Shown: positions 7,231-16,257, counted from the first letter of the stretch. The stretch: 64,000 bases of DNA from an uncultured Bacteroidales bacterium (GCA_946185835.1 CAMHKW010000002.1:62001-126000), one strand, 5' to 3'. Made by a program: numbers and translations. Notes: generated by a model not told the origin, from the letters alone.

Positions 7231-9939
7231 TTAGTCGCTGAGGATAATGGAATGGAGAGAGGTGGCGGGGAGAAAGGTTGAGGTGCCGTTATCGGTTTTT
7301 GAAGATGGGGGTAGGATGAACAGCGGGGTGGTGACTGTGGGTGAGAGTATGCGGTCGATGACGACTTCGGAGTCGGTAAGTCGGCAGTTGTCTTCTAACC
7401 TGAAGACGACGTCTCCTGCCAATCGGCGGTAGAAGGAGTTTTGTGTCATCTGCACTTTGCCGGCGGGTTGCAGCATCGGTATTTGCCATGCGGGGTAGGC
7501 GTCAGTCACGCCGTCGAACTCCATCAAGAAAAGAGCCACTTGCTGTTGTAGTTCTGTAAGCGACATCTGTTTCTTTTCGATGAGCAGTCGATTGATGAAG
7601 ATTGATTGATTGCATCCTCCGTCGATCCAGCGTTCGTGACCATAGATAGCCATGAGGTAGGTGTTGAGAAGTGCGGCAGCGCGATTGACATCGAAATCGA
7701 TGACCTCGATATTAGCAGCTTCGAGTTCTTGCTTGCCTATTGAGTATTCAGGTTTGCCAACGACGATGACACGTAGGTTGTCGGCACCGACTTGTCGACG
7801 GAGTTGGTCGATCAGATATCCGAAATCTTGGTTGAGGCACAGATACATGTCTTCTTGTTCGGCGCTCAACAGGTTGTCGCTGACAGCCTTAGGAGAGACG
7901 ACGGTATATTCTAACATCAGCAGGTCGGGTGTGTTATCCATTCCCAAGCGGTTTTTCTTTTGTATGCTCAGAGCCAGTTCCGTTACCAGACGGTTGGCGG
8001 TGGGGGAGTGGTGTAAGACTTTGGCGGTCTGATAGCTGAATCCTTTTTGTTTTAATTCCTGATATGTTGGTTCGAGGTACATGTCGATGCTCATTCTTGG
8101 CGTCCATGTCTGCTCGGTGAGTTCGCTTATACGTTGCGATACGTTGAAGGCGTCTGCGGCAGCGGGTAGTCCTTCCGGGTAGTAGCTTGTGCTTACCCAT
8201 CGCTGTGTCTTGTCGTCGAGCCAGCAGCATGCGTTAGCCGAGTGCCCAGCCATAGGTATGACATTGTCGGTGTTGAGTCCGATGGCGTAGATCTTAGCGT
8301 CGTCGCCATATCTGAGGCGCATGTAGTCGGAAGTGGTCAGTGTCTTGATGTTTGTTGCCGACAGTTTTTGTGTTGTTCCGATGCCTGCTTGTTCGGAGTC
8401 GTAGAAGATATATTGTGTTGTGCGGTCTGTCGTTTGCATGTAAGTGTTAGCGCTGACGCCATGTTCGTTGGGGTAGTTGCCGGTGAACAGGGTGGTCGTC
8501 ATCTCGGCTCCGCCATAGCATAACTGGTTGAATTGCAGTTGTGTGTTGGCAGCTTCTTCGGTGATGGTTCTCAGTCCGCCCGTCTGCCAATACTCGCGCA
8601 TTCGGTTCATGGCTTGTTGTGACATGCCATCCACGAGAGCCACTACGGTGAGTCTTGCCGGTTGTTGCGAATAAGCCGGTGCTGCCATGGACAAGGTAAG
8701 CAGCAAGGCAATAGCTGCTTTGTTGGTATGTGGCTTTTTTGCTGAGAAGTCGAACCATGTAGCCAATACATGTAGCGCAAGGGCAAGGGGTAGTATGATG
8801 CATGGTCCGCTCTGTCCCCAGAAAGCTATAATCACCATTGTGATAACAAAATAGGCGGTGAAAATATATTTAGAGGTGTTGGACTGCAGCAGTTGTCGTC
8901 CGCGCCGGAACAGTGTCATGATGGCGGGAATGAACATTAGCGGGTTGAGCCATAAGATGTTGATGTTATGTCCGACGAGCGGGTGCGAAGAGAAGAAAGC
9001 GACAAACCAGACGACGATACCCATGATGGCGAGTATAAAAAACAGTATAGCGTCGAATGCCCATGTGGGTTTGGCTCGGCGTCGGTCGATGACGATAAGT
9101 ATAAGGCTGAGCAGTAGGATGAGTGTTTGAACGAGTTGTGGCGAGGTGAGCGGGTTTGAGTTGACGGGTTCGAATGGTCCGACGTATGCATCGTCGGCTA
9201 CCAACTTCGTTTTTTGTGTTGCGAGTGTCGCCTCGCTGAGATAGTCCATCAGCTGTTCGGGGAGGAAGAGACGTTCTTCGGGTTTCATTATGCGGTCGGC
9301 GTCTCTGCCGAAGAGCATGTCGATACCGAAGCGAGCCCAAGTGTAAGTGCCGGAGTAGTAGTCGATAAGGTCACGAAAGGAGTCCTCGCGTTGAGCAAAC
9401 TGCGGTGCCAGGATGGTGTCGCCCAGAGTACGTTGTATGACACGGAACGACTTGGTGGCGCAGTTGTTGAAAACGAAGTTATAGGGATAGAAGCGTTTGT
9501 CGGGTTGCAGATTGACGATCAGTGCCTCGATGATTTTGCATTTCTGTTGATAGTTGAGGTTAAGAGGCTGGTGGTAGATTTTTTCTCGTCCGACCTCTCG
9601 ACACGACTCGTAGAAGAAAAAAGCGGGTTCTACGTCGAGTTGGTACATCGATTTGCCGGTCAGGAATTTAGCAATGAAATTTTTCTCTCTGAAGTCGAAG
9701 ACTCCATAGTTAAAGATGCAGTCGATGCCGTAGACTGTGTCGAGCAGGTGTATAGCGGTGTGTCCGTATTTAGAATACATGGGGTTGCCGGGTTGGCAAG
9801 TGATAAGGCTGAGTTGTGCAGTGGGTGAAGGTCCATAGGCAGGTTCGTCTTGAGCGGCAGCTGTCTGCCATGTTGAGAGAACGAGGCACAGCGTTGATAT
9901 TATGAACGTTACGACTTTGCGCATAAGAATATGTTTCAA
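7231..9939 (-). CDS. DUF4105 domain protein fused to an alkaline-phosphatase-superfamily pseudoenzyme
   Basis: A two-part envelope protein. Residues 1-30 are a signal peptide (ends AAAQ). Residues 35-250 are a DUF4105/Lnb N-terminal periplasmic domain with YGHTAIHLLD, FNYGVFDF and FNNCATKSF, retaining its conserved His and Cys. About four membrane segments follow (268-400). At about 405-425 there is a second signal-peptide-like stretch ending APAYSQQ, then an alkaline-phosphatase-like domain beginning LTVVALVDG. In this domain FTGNYPNEHGV is recognisable, but the positions of the metal-binding DxxxH and DH motifs read TVVSPK and VVGKPEYS, so it should not bind the usual two metals. In Bacteroides I recall the two halves as separate genes. 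Stop at 7231, upstream of nothing cotranscribed on its 3' side. Confidence 0.8.
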   Translation of the reverse strand: MKHILMRKVVTFIISTLCLVLSTWQTAAAQDEPAYGPSPTAQLSLITCQPGNPMYSKYGHTAIHLLDTVYGIDCIFNYGVFDFREKNFIAKFLTGKSMYQLDVEPAFFFYESCREVGREKIYHQPLNLNYQQKCKIIEALIVNLQPDKRFYPYNFVFNNCATKSFRVIQRTLGDTILAPQFAQREDSFRDLIDYYSGTYTWARFGIDMLFGRDADRIMKPEERLFLPEQLMDYLSEATLATQKTKLVADDAYVGPFEPVNSNPLTSPQLVQTLILLLSLILIVIDRRRAKPTWAFDAILFFILAIMGIVVWFVAFFSSHPLVGHNINILWLNPLMFIPAIMTLFRRGRQLLQSNTSKYIFTAYFVITMVIIAFWGQSGPCIILPLALALHVLATWFDFSAKKPHTNKAAIALLLTLSMAAPAYSQQPARLTVVALVDGMSQQAMNRMREYWQTGGLRTITEEAANTQLQFNQLCYGGAEMTTTLFTGNYPNEHGVSANTYMQTTDRTTQYIFYDSEQAGIGTTQKLSATNIKTLTTSDYMRLRYGDDAKIYAIGLNTDNVIPMAGHSANACCWLDDKTQRWVSTSYYPEGLPAAADAFNVSQRISELTEQTWTPRMSIDMYLEPTYQELKQKGFSYQTAKVLHHSPTANRLVTELALSIQKKNRLGMDNTPDLLMLEYTVVSPKAVSDNLLSAEQEDMYLCLNQDFGYLIDQLRRQVGADNLRVIVVGKPEYSIGKQELEAANIEVIDFDVNRAAALLNTYLMAIYGHERWIDGGCNQSIFINRLLIEKKQMSLTELQQQVALFLMEFDGVTDAYPAWQIPMLQPAGKVQMTQNSFYRRLAGDVVFRLEDNCRLTDSEVVIDRILSPTVTTPLFILPPSSKTDNGTSTFLPATSLHSIILSD

Positions 9940-10015
9940 GAGATGTTAAGACAATTAGTCTTAGTTAGTGAATGAGGTGCAGCGTGTTGTTAGCCAATGT
10001 ATATCGAGCGTGTTG

Positions 10016-10654
10016 TCAGACAAAGAAAATGGCAGCCATAGAGAGTGAGAAACCGAGTAGGAGTCCGGCTATGACTTGTGCAGCGGTGTGTGCTCTGAGA
10101 TAGAGTCGTGCCCAGATGACGAGCATTGTGATGGCAAACAGTGTGCATATAAGCCAGTTAGACAATACGCCGTTAGCGGCAGCGGCTACCATGACGGCTC
10201 CTGTGAAGGTTCCGATGCCGGTGGCATGTGCGCTTATCTTCCATCGGCTGTTGATAGCAGCGACGCATAGAATAGCGACGGTGGTTGCCACGCTGATAGC
10301 GATGATATATGGTGGCTGCGAGAGAGTGACGGCAACATAGTAGCACCAGACAGCGAACGAGGCTGAGGTGTAGATATATGGCATTCGTCGCTCGCGTTGC
10401 ACGTAGAGTTCGATGCTGCTGATGCGTTTCTGTCGTTTCAGTATGAGAATGAGCGAGAGCGGGATAAACAGTGTGAAGATTGCGGTGCCTGCAATGGCGA
10501 TGGCGTTGTACGGACCTACGAGCATATTGTCGGGTGCGAGTTTGCCGATAGCGGCAAGCAGAGCAAAGCCGTAGGTTGCCAGCATCAGGGGGTGGAAGAT
10601 GATGCTTGCTGTTTTGGCAGTGAGGTACAGATATTTTTCGACGTTGGTATTCAT
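10016..10654 (-). CDS. PAP2-like integral membrane protein
   Basis: A 212-residue protein with about six hydrophobic segments. The C-terminal half resembles membrane phosphatidic-acid-phosphatase-type proteins: SAHATGIGTFTGA at about 140 corresponds to the SGH box and ARLYLRAHTAAQVIAGLLLG at about 180 to the SRxxxxxHxxxD box. The first Arg-box (KxxxxxxRP) is not evident and the terminal Asp is Gln, so phosphatase activity is doubtful. It lies between rpoN (54 bp on the upstream side) and the DUF4105 fusion gene, in the same orientation, and may be cotranscribed with them. Function unknown; a lipid-phosphate or undecaprenyl role is only a guess. Confidence 0.65.
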   Translation of the reverse strand: MNTNVEKYLYLTAKTASIIFHPLMLATYGFALLAAIGKLAPDNMLVGPYNAIAIAGTAIFTLFIPLSLILILKRQKRISSIELYVQRERRMPYIYTSASFAVWCYYVAVTLSQPPYIIAISVATTVAILCVAAINSRWKISAHATGIGTFTGAVMVAAAANGVLSNWLICTLFAITMLVIWARLYLRAHTAAQVIAGLLLGFSLSMAAIFFV

Positions 10655-10707
10655 GTTTTTGAACGCAGGTGTTGTGTAGTGATTTACACGTAAGAAGCAG
10701 GAGGTTA

Positions 10708-12171
10708 TTATACTTGTTTTCTGAGTCTTGCAACAGGTATTCCGAGTTGGTCGCGGTATTTGGCGACCGTACGTCGTGCTATTTGGAATCCGTCGGCTTT
10801 CATGAGTTCTACTATCTTGTCGTCGTTAAGCGGGTGTCGTTTGTCTTCTGAGTCGATGAGTTCGACGAGTGCTTTCTTTATTTGTCGGGTTGAGATTTCT
10901 TCACCAGACTCGTTGGTCATTGATTCGGAGAAGAAGTGTTTGAGAGGGAAGACGCCGAATTCTGTTTGCACATATTTGGAGTTGCTGACTCTGGAAATGG
11001 TAGAGATGTCGTATCCGGTGAGGTCGGCGATGTCTTTTAGTATCATAGGTTTGAGGCATGACTCGTCGCCGTCGACGAAGAAATCGTGTTGGAAGCGTAC
11101 GATAGCCGTCATAGTGCGGATGAGTGTCTCGTTGCGTTGTCGGATAGCGTCGATAAACCATCTTGCCGAGTCGATACGTTGTTTGATATAGCTGATGGTT
11201 TTTCTCTGTTGTTGTGTGATTTTGCCTTTTGCTTGTTGCATGCCGACGAGCATGTCGGAGTATTCTTTGTTGACTCTTAGTTCGGGGATGTTAGCGTTGT
11301 TGAGAGCGACCACTATTTCTCCGTCTTCGTCGGTGACGATGAAGTCGGGAATGATGATAGACTTGTTGTTTTCGTAGATGTTAGCACCCCATGCGTTTCC
11401 TGGTTTGGGGTTTAGATGTGTGATGAGTTTTATAGCTTGCCGCATCTGTTCGTCGGTGATAGCGAGACGTTGTGTGATGCGGTCGAAGTGTCGGTTAGAG
11501 AAGTCGTCGAAGTAGTTGGAGAGTATGTCTGTTGCGAGTTTGGCGTCGGGATTTTCTTTTTGTCGTTGTAGTTGTAGGAGCAGACATTCTTTGAGGTCTC
11601 TGGCTCCGACTCCCGGTGGGTCGAGTTGTTGAATGCGTTGCAGCATCGAGGCTACTTCTTGGTCGGAGGTGTGTATATTCTCGTGGAACTCAAGGTCATC
11701 GACGATAGATTCTACCGGTCTACGCAGGTATCCTTCGTCGTCGATATTACCGATGATGAAGTCGCTGATTTGTCTTTGGTGTTCGTCGAGCGGCATGAGT
11801 CGGAGTTGCTCAGTGAGGAACTCGTGGAAGGTAGTCCCGACGGTGAAAGGAATGTCTTCGTGTTTGTCGTCGGGTGAGCTGTTGTGTTGTCTGGTGGCAT
11901 AGTCGGGGACGTCGTCGTCGGAGATATATTCGTCGAAGTTGAAGTCGTCGAAGTCGTTGTCCGTTGTCTCGCCTTCCATATCGTCGTATATCTCTTCGTC
12001 GTGCGTGTCTTCGCTGTCGTCGTGACCTTCCTCAAGGGCTATATTCTCCTCTATCTCTTGGTTGATACGTTGTTCGAGCTCGATAGTTGGTAACTCGAGC
12101 ATTTTGATGACTTGTATCTGCGCGGGCGAGAGCTTCTGCAGTTGCCGTTGTGTGAGTTCTTGTTTGAGCAC
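10708..12171 (-). CDS. rpoN: RNA polymerase sigma-54 factor RpoN
   Basis: Alternative sigma factor recognising -24/-12 promoters and needing an AAA+ enhancer-binding activator. The N-terminus (LTQRQLQKLSPAQIQVIKMLELPTIELEQRI) is the activator-interacting region I, followed by an acidic region II (about 45-105, Asp/Glu-rich), the core-binding domain, the HTH and the C-terminal RpoN box ARRTVAKYRDQ. Length (487) is normal. The start is a GTG at 12171 that shares one base with the stop codon of the upstream aminotransferase (TAGTG), indicating translational coupling. No enhancer-binding protein is present in this window. Confidence 0.96.
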   Translation of the reverse strand: MLKQELTQRQLQKLSPAQIQVIKMLELPTIELEQRINQEIEENIALEEGHDDSEDTHDEEIYDDMEGETTDNDFDDFNFDEYISDDDVPDYATRQHNSSPDDKHEDIPFTVGTTFHEFLTEQLRLMPLDEHQRQISDFIIGNIDDEGYLRRPVESIVDDLEFHENIHTSDQEVASMLQRIQQLDPPGVGARDLKECLLLQLQRQKENPDAKLATDILSNYFDDFSNRHFDRITQRLAITDEQMRQAIKLITHLNPKPGNAWGANIYENNKSIIIPDFIVTDEDGEIVVALNNANIPELRVNKEYSDMLVGMQQAKGKITQQQRKTISYIKQRIDSARWFIDAIRQRNETLIRTMTAIVRFQHDFFVDGDESCLKPMILKDIADLTGYDISTISRVSNSKYVQTEFGVFPLKHFFSESMTNESGEEISTRQIKKALVELIDSEDKRHPLNDDKIVELMKADGFQIARRTVAKYRDQLGIPVARLRKQV

Positions 12172-13298
12172 TATTGCAGTATTTGGTTGATTGTTTGTGT
12201 GATATACTCGAGTTGTTGTTGGTCGAGTTCGGTATGCATAGGCAGGCTGAGCACGGTCTGTGCGAGTCGTTCAGCTTGCGGGAAGTCGCCGGTGTGGTAT
12301 CTTGGGTCTTGGTACGCCTTTTGTTGGTGTAGTGGCACGGGGTAGTATACCATAGCGGGTATTTGTTTGTCGGCGAGTTGTTGTCTGAGGGTGTCGCGGT
12401 CGTAGTCGACGATGCGCAGAGTATATTGGTGGAAGACGTGTGTCGACTGCGGGTCACGTGCCGGAATGATGATGTGGGGGTTGTTGGCGAAGGCGTTGTC
12501 GTAGTATTGTGCTGCCTGTTGTCTTGCTTTGATATATTGGTCGAGGTGTGGCAGTTTGACATCGAGGATGGCGGCTTGCAGGGTGTCGAGTCTGGAGTTG
12601 ACGCCTACCATGTCGTGGTGGTATCGGATGACCATACCATGGTTAGCTATAGCTTTTATCTTGTCGGCGAGTTGGTCGTCGTCGGTGAAGAGTGCGCCAC
12701 CGTCGCCGTAGCAGCCGAGGTTTTTGCTTGGGAAGAAGGATGTGCAACCGATATTGCCGATGCATCCTGCTTTCTTTTGTGTGCCGTTGCTGAAGGTGTA
12801 AGTAGCGCCGATAGCCTGGCATGCGTCTTCTACGACGAAGAGGTTATGTTGTTTGGCGATGTCCATTATCTGCTGCATGTTGGCACATTGTCCGAACAGG
12901 TGTACGGGTACGATAGCTTTAGTTTTAGGGGTGATGCTTTTACGAAGGCTGTCGATATCCATGTTCATAGTCTGTTCGCTCACATCCACCACCACAGGTG
13001 TTAACCCGAGCAGTGCTACTACTTCGGCTGTAGCGATGAAGGTGAAGGTAGGAGTGATGACTTCGTCGCCGGGTTTGAGACCGAGAGCCATGAGTGCTAT
13101 TTGCAGGGCGTCGGTGCCATTGCCGCAGCAGATGACATGTTTGACTCCCAGGTACTGTGCCAGATGGTCTTGGAAGTCGGTTACTTTTTGTCCTTTGACG
13201 AAGGCAGCTGAGTCGATGACTTCTTGAATGGCAGAGTTGATTTGTGGTTTGATATGTTGGTACTGACTTTTGAGGTCGACCATTTCTATTTTTCGCAT
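12171..13298 (-). CDS. DegT/DnrJ/EryC1/StrS family sugar aminotransferase
   Basis: PLP-dependent transfer of an amino group to a nucleotide-linked keto-sugar, used for surface polysaccharide precursors. The sequence shows MVDLKSQYQHIKPQI, GNGTDALQIALMALGLKPGD, VPVHLFGQ, VVEDACQAIGA (PLP-contacting Asp) and FFPSKNLGCYGDGGAL, where the Lys is the PLP Schiff-base residue. Overall it resembles the WbpE/ArnB-like group making amino-hexuronates or amino-deoxy sugars; the exact substrate cannot be told. No other sugar-nucleotide genes flank it. It overlaps rpoN by one base and follows the YbbR gene by 12 bp, so it is part of the nusB-yajC-ybbR-rpoN transcript. Confidence 0.9.
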   Translation of the reverse strand: MRKIEMVDLKSQYQHIKPQINSAIQEVIDSAAFVKGQKVTDFQDHLAQYLGVKHVICCGNGTDALQIALMALGLKPGDEVITPTFTFIATAEVVALLGLTPVVVDVSEQTMNMDIDSLRKSITPKTKAIVPVHLFGQCANMQQIMDIAKQHNLFVVEDACQAIGATYTFSNGTQKKAGCIGNIGCTSFFPSKNLGCYGDGGALFTDDDQLADKIKAIANHGMVIRYHHDMVGVNSRLDTLQAAILDVKLPHLDQYIKARQQAAQYYDNAFANNPHIIIPARDPQSTHVFHQYTLRIVDYDRDTLRQQLADKQIPAMVYYPVPLHQQKAYQDPRYHTGDFPQAERLAQTVLSLPMHTELDQQQLEYITQTINQILQ

Positions 13299-13310
13299 AG
13301 TGATATGTTG

Positions 13311-14288
13311 TTATTGTTGTTCGACGATATATTCTACTGTAGGTGGTGTTATTCTGACCACGTTGGCATTGAGTGTATCGTGCTCGATGTAGACGTGGAG
13401 TCGGTCGGAGGGTGAGGTGGGGTAGTTGACGTACGGCAGGATGGTTTGTTCGTTGACGTTAGCGAAATGTCGGAGTGACACTTTGAGCCTTATTTCTGCG
13501 GTATTGGGGAAAAGTCGTAGTGTTTTGCCGTCGGGTACGTTACGTGTGGTAATGGGCAGAGTAAGAACTTTTTCGGTGTATCGTTCGCTGACGGCTGTGA
13601 TTTCTACGTTTTGAGTTTTGAAGCTTACGCCTTTGATGGGTTCGAGTGTGAGGTTGCCGATGGCAGTGTCTTTAACGTTACTGAGGTTAAAGACAGAGGT
13701 ATAGACGGTGTCGATGGTGTCGAGTAGAGTCTGTTGTCCGTAGATGATAGTGTAAGCGGGTTTGATGGTAGGCTGCGTGCTGAGTTCGTATTGTTTTGCC
13801 GGTGTGATTTGCCCTTTGATGGCAATAGGAACTTGTTTGCTGCTGTTGATATAATACTGGACGACAACATCTTCGGGTGTTATCTCTTGCAGTTTGGTAG
13901 TACCTTGTAGCAGGTCGTTGAGTCGTGGTCGGATGAGGTCGGCAGATATATGTATCTGTTTTTGCGGATTGGGCAGTTGCTGGCTTAGGTCGAGAGTGAT
14001 GGGTCTGGATAGCAGTTCGTTGTATGCATGCAGTCGGCTGCCTTGGTCTCTGAGTCTGACGTCGATATGTTGTGGCAGAGGAGTTGTGAAAGCGATGCTA
14101 TCGGCTATGCCTTCGTAGTTAAGCGGTACATGGAAGGTGTTTTCCCGGGTGGTGTTGAGTGCGTGCCCCATCCATATAAATGTGGCAAGTAAGACAAAAA
14201 GCGAATAGGTCAGCAGGTTTTGCAGGTTGAAAAACGTGCCGGCCCATTTGCTTATTGAGGCTTTCAGTTTGTCAGTCAGCTCTGACAT
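13311..14288 (-). CDS. YbbR-like domain-containing protein
   Basis: Membrane-anchored protein with repeated YbbR beta-domains facing the periplasm. One transmembrane helix lies at about residues 24-43 (LLTYSLFVLLATFIWMGHAL), followed by at least two YbbR-type repeats; the conserved pattern of PLNYEGIADSIAFTTPLPQHIDVRLRDQGSRL belongs to the first. In Firmicutes the relative CdaR controls the diadenylate cyclase, but no cyclase gene is visible here, so the role is open. Gene order nusB-yajC-ybbR is the usual Bacteroidales arrangement. In species I recall, coaE follows ybbR; here coaE is 26 kb away and the aminotransferase takes its place. Confidence 0.85.
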   Translation of the reverse strand: MSELTDKLKASISKWAGTFFNLQNLLTYSLFVLLATFIWMGHALNTTRENTFHVPLNYEGIADSIAFTTPLPQHIDVRLRDQGSRLHAYNELLSRPITLDLSQQLPNPQKQIHISADLIRPRLNDLLQGTTKLQEITPEDVVVQYYINSSKQVPIAIKGQITPAKQYELSTQPTIKPAYTIIYGQQTLLDTIDTVYTSVFNLSNVKDTAIGNLTLEPIKGVSFKTQNVEITAVSERYTEKVLTLPITTRNVPDGKTLRLFPNTAEIRLKVSLRHFANVNEQTILPYVNYPTSPSDRLHVYIEHDTLNANVVRITPPTVEYIVEQQ

Positions 14289-14296
14289 GTGTTAGG

Positions 14297-14626
14297 TTAT
14301 TGCTTTTGTGGTGTTTCGTTTTGTTGTGGTTCGTCTCCGACGACATATACCGATGCTTTGTCGACTTTGATGACCACGTCTTTCGAAATCTCAACGAGGA
14401 AGGCATTTTCTTCTATTTTTTTGATGATGCCGTGTATGCCACCGGCGGTGATTACTCTGTCGCCTGTTTTGAGTTCGTTACGTTTTTTCTCTATCTCTTT
14501 CTGTCGGCGTCGTTGCGGCAGTATCATAAAGAGATACATTACTACGAAAACAGCGATAAGCATTAGCCATACACCCCAGCCGCCTTGTTGCTGTTCGGGT
14601 GCTTGTAATAAGATGTAATTAAGCAT
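14297..14626 (-). CDS. yajC: Preprotein translocase accessory subunit YajC
   Basis: Small inner-membrane protein of the SecDF-YajC complex that assists Sec-dependent export. A single transmembrane segment (about residues 18-38, VWLMLIAVFVVMYLFMILPQ) is followed by the diagnostic RRRQKEIEKKRNELKTGDRVITAGGIHGIIKKIEENAFLVEISKDV region, which I recognise as YajC. Length (109) is normal. It lies between nusB (46 bp) and ybbR (8 bp) in the same direction, consistent with one operon. Confidence 0.95.
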   Translation of the reverse strand: MLNYILLQAPEQQQGGWGVWLMLIAVFVVMYLFMILPQRRRQKEIEKKRNELKTGDRVITAGGIHGIIKKIEENAFLVEISKDVVIKVDKASVYVVGDEPQQNETPQKQ

Positions 14627-14672
14627 GTTGATTATGTTTTAAAGGTTATTATTCGTGTTATAGTCGGTGGTG

Positions 14673-15617
14673 TTATTTTATTATTTTGCCTTGTCGGCGC
14701 AATTCGATAGCTATTTGGTCGAGAATACCGTTGATGAAGGAAGGTGAGCTTTCGGTGGAGTATTCTTTGGCTATTTCGATGTATTCGTTCATTGTTACTT
14801 GCAGTGCTATCTCGGGGAAGTTAAGCAGTTCGGCTATTGCCACTTGCATGATGATGCGGTCCATATATGCGACTCGTTCGGGGTCCCAGTTTTGCAGTTT
14901 GGCATTGATAAGCTGCATACATTGTTCTTGTTGTTCGATGCTACATCTGAGTAGTTTTTTAGCGAAGTCGAGTTCGTCTTGGCTATTGAACATCTCGAGT
15001 AGTTTTTCGTTTTTGTCGCTTTCGGGTCTGAAGTGACGTATAGTCTTAATCACGAAGCTGATGATGACGTTGATGTCGGCAGCGAGGAAGACGTTTTGGT
15101 TGGGCATGGCGAGCTCTATTTCTTCGAGTGCGTTGTCGAGTTCGTCGGTTTTGGCGATGATGTCGGTGAAGATTTTTCTCCACACAGCCTTGTCGTCTTC
15201 GTAAGACGGATTGGTTATATTAAGGTATTCTTGATAGAATGGGGCATTAGTAAGTTCTTTGAATATAAGGTCGATATTGTCGTACGCCACTTCCCACGAC
15301 AATTTATTTTCTTCCATTTGTTGTCTGAGGTCACGATTTTCGAACAGCTGGCGTGCCAATCTGTTGTTGACGAAATTGAGTGAGGGTTTGTAGTCGGTAT
15401 GTGTGGCAGCGGCTCGTTCGCGGTTTTGCTCAATACGGTTGACAGCGAAGTGTGTGAGTTCGTTGACTAAATCGAGCAGGAGGATGTAGAGGAAATAGGA
15501 GTTAGAGAAGCTTTGAATAAGCTCTTTCTGTGCGGTGAGAGGAGTCTTTTCGCCATCTTTATAGTGGGCGAAGAGGTTTCTTACTACGTGCGTACGCACT
15601 AAAGTCCGGTTAATCAT
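14673..15617 (-). CDS. nusB: Transcription antitermination factor NusB (long Bacteroidetes form)
   Basis: Component of the rRNA antitermination complex with NusE. The C-terminal 150 residues carry the NusB all-helical fold: VAYMDRIIMQVAIAELLNFPEIALQVTMNEYIEIAKEYSTESSPSFINGILDQI contains the family signature. The N-terminal half (INRTLVRTHVVRNLFAHYKD ...) is the extra helical region typical of Bacteroidetes NusB proteins, giving 314 residues instead of about 140. First gene of a minus-strand operon with yajC, ybbR, an aminotransferase and rpoN; its own Bacteroidetes-type promoter lies just upstream. Confidence 0.95.
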   Translation of the reverse strand: MINRTLVRTHVVRNLFAHYKDGEKTPLTAQKELIQSFSNSYFLYILLLDLVNELTHFAVNRIEQNRERAAATHTDYKPSLNFVNNRLARQLFENRDLRQQMEENKLSWEVAYDNIDLIFKELTNAPFYQEYLNITNPSYEDDKAVWRKIFTDIIAKTDELDNALEEIELAMPNQNVFLAADINVIISFVIKTIRHFRPESDKNEKLLEMFNSQDELDFAKKLLRCSIEQQEQCMQLINAKLQNWDPERVAYMDRIIMQVAIAELLNFPEIALQVTMNEYIEIAKEYSTESSPSFINGILDQIAIELRRQGKIIK

Positions 15618-15657
15618 TATAGTGTTGTTTATAAAATTATCGCTTCTTTTAGCGCCG

Positions 15658-15688
15658 CAAAGGTAGTAATTTTATTTGAAATATCCAA
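15658..15688 (-). promoter_or_regulatory. Promoter for the nusB operon
   Basis: Minus strand: -33 TTG (15688-15686), 20 bp spacer, -7 TACCTTTG (15665-15658). The nusB ATG is about 40 bp downstream. Confidence 0.75.
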
Positions 15689-15754
15689 CTTACGGCTCAG
15701 CTTTTGTGGCACTTTTTTTGATACTATACTTTTTGTCGTGTTTTTTTTACTTTT

Positions 15755-15788
15755 TTTGTTCGATTCCAAAAAAAAAGTATTACCTTTG
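15755..15788 (+). promoter_or_regulatory. Promoter for the PUR-domain protein gene
   Basis: -7 box TACCTTTG at 15781-15788, with a TTTG at 15755-15758 giving a somewhat long 22 bp spacer. The gene's ATG at 15823 lies 35 bp downstream. This position inside the longest open frame is one reason to reject the upstream start at 15676. Confidence 0.65.
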
Positions 15789-15822
15789 CGCTACGAAACA
15801 ACACAACAAAAAATATATACAA

Positions 15823-16257
15823 ATGACAGAAAGAAATGATATGGAGCGCAGAGAACCCGAGATTGTTTATTCTCGTTCTCTGAAAGCAGGTAAGCGTATT
15901 TATTACCTCGATGTTAAAAAAGACCGTAAGGAAGATTTGTTTCTTTGCATTACGGAAAGCAAACGTAAGTCTCAAGGCGAAGAGATGTATCCTGTATTCG
16001 AGAAGCACAAGATTTTCTTGTACAAAGAGGATTTTGCTCATTTCCAGGAGTGCATGCAAGACGTAATGTCTTACGTTGAGCAGCATTTCGGTTCGATAGA
16101 GCAGCGCGAGGAGTATGTACCTCGTGTAGAAACTGAGAATGCAGACGAAGCTACTCTCGATGGCGTAGAGGGTCAGGAGGGAGCTGATGAGTCGTCGGCA
16201 GAGCCTGAGGCTCGTGAGAAACGTTCACTGTTTCAGAGATTAGGTTTGAAGAATTAA
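15823..16257 (+). CDS. PUR family DNA/RNA-binding protein (DUF3276)
   Basis: A 144-residue protein with the PUR-repeat fold that binds single-stranded nucleic acid. The core (residues 8-85) has EIVYSRSLKAGKRIYYLDVKK, DLFLCITESKR and HKIFLYKEDFAHFQECMQDVM, typical of bacterial PUR proteins such as Borrelia BpuR. The last 55 residues are an acidic Glu/Asp/Ala-rich tail ending KRSLFQRLGLKN. I chose the ATG at 15823 (MTERND) because it follows the promoter and because the extra 49 codons of the longest frame would encode a Phe/Leu/Tyr-rich stretch that spans that promoter. Single-gene unit, followed by a rho-independent terminator. Confidence 0.92.
   Translation: MTERNDMERREPEIVYSRSLKAGKRIYYLDVKKDRKEDLFLCITESKRKSQGEEMYPVFEKHKIFLYKEDFAHFQECMQDVMSYVEQHFGSIEQREEYVPRVETENADEATLDGVEGQEGADESSAEPEAREKRSLFQRLGLKN

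Noticed and set aside
15676..15822. Longer start for the PUR-domain protein
   Set aside because: The extra 49 codons encode a hydrophobic stretch that crosses the promoter; the ATG at 15823 gives the usual family N-terminus.
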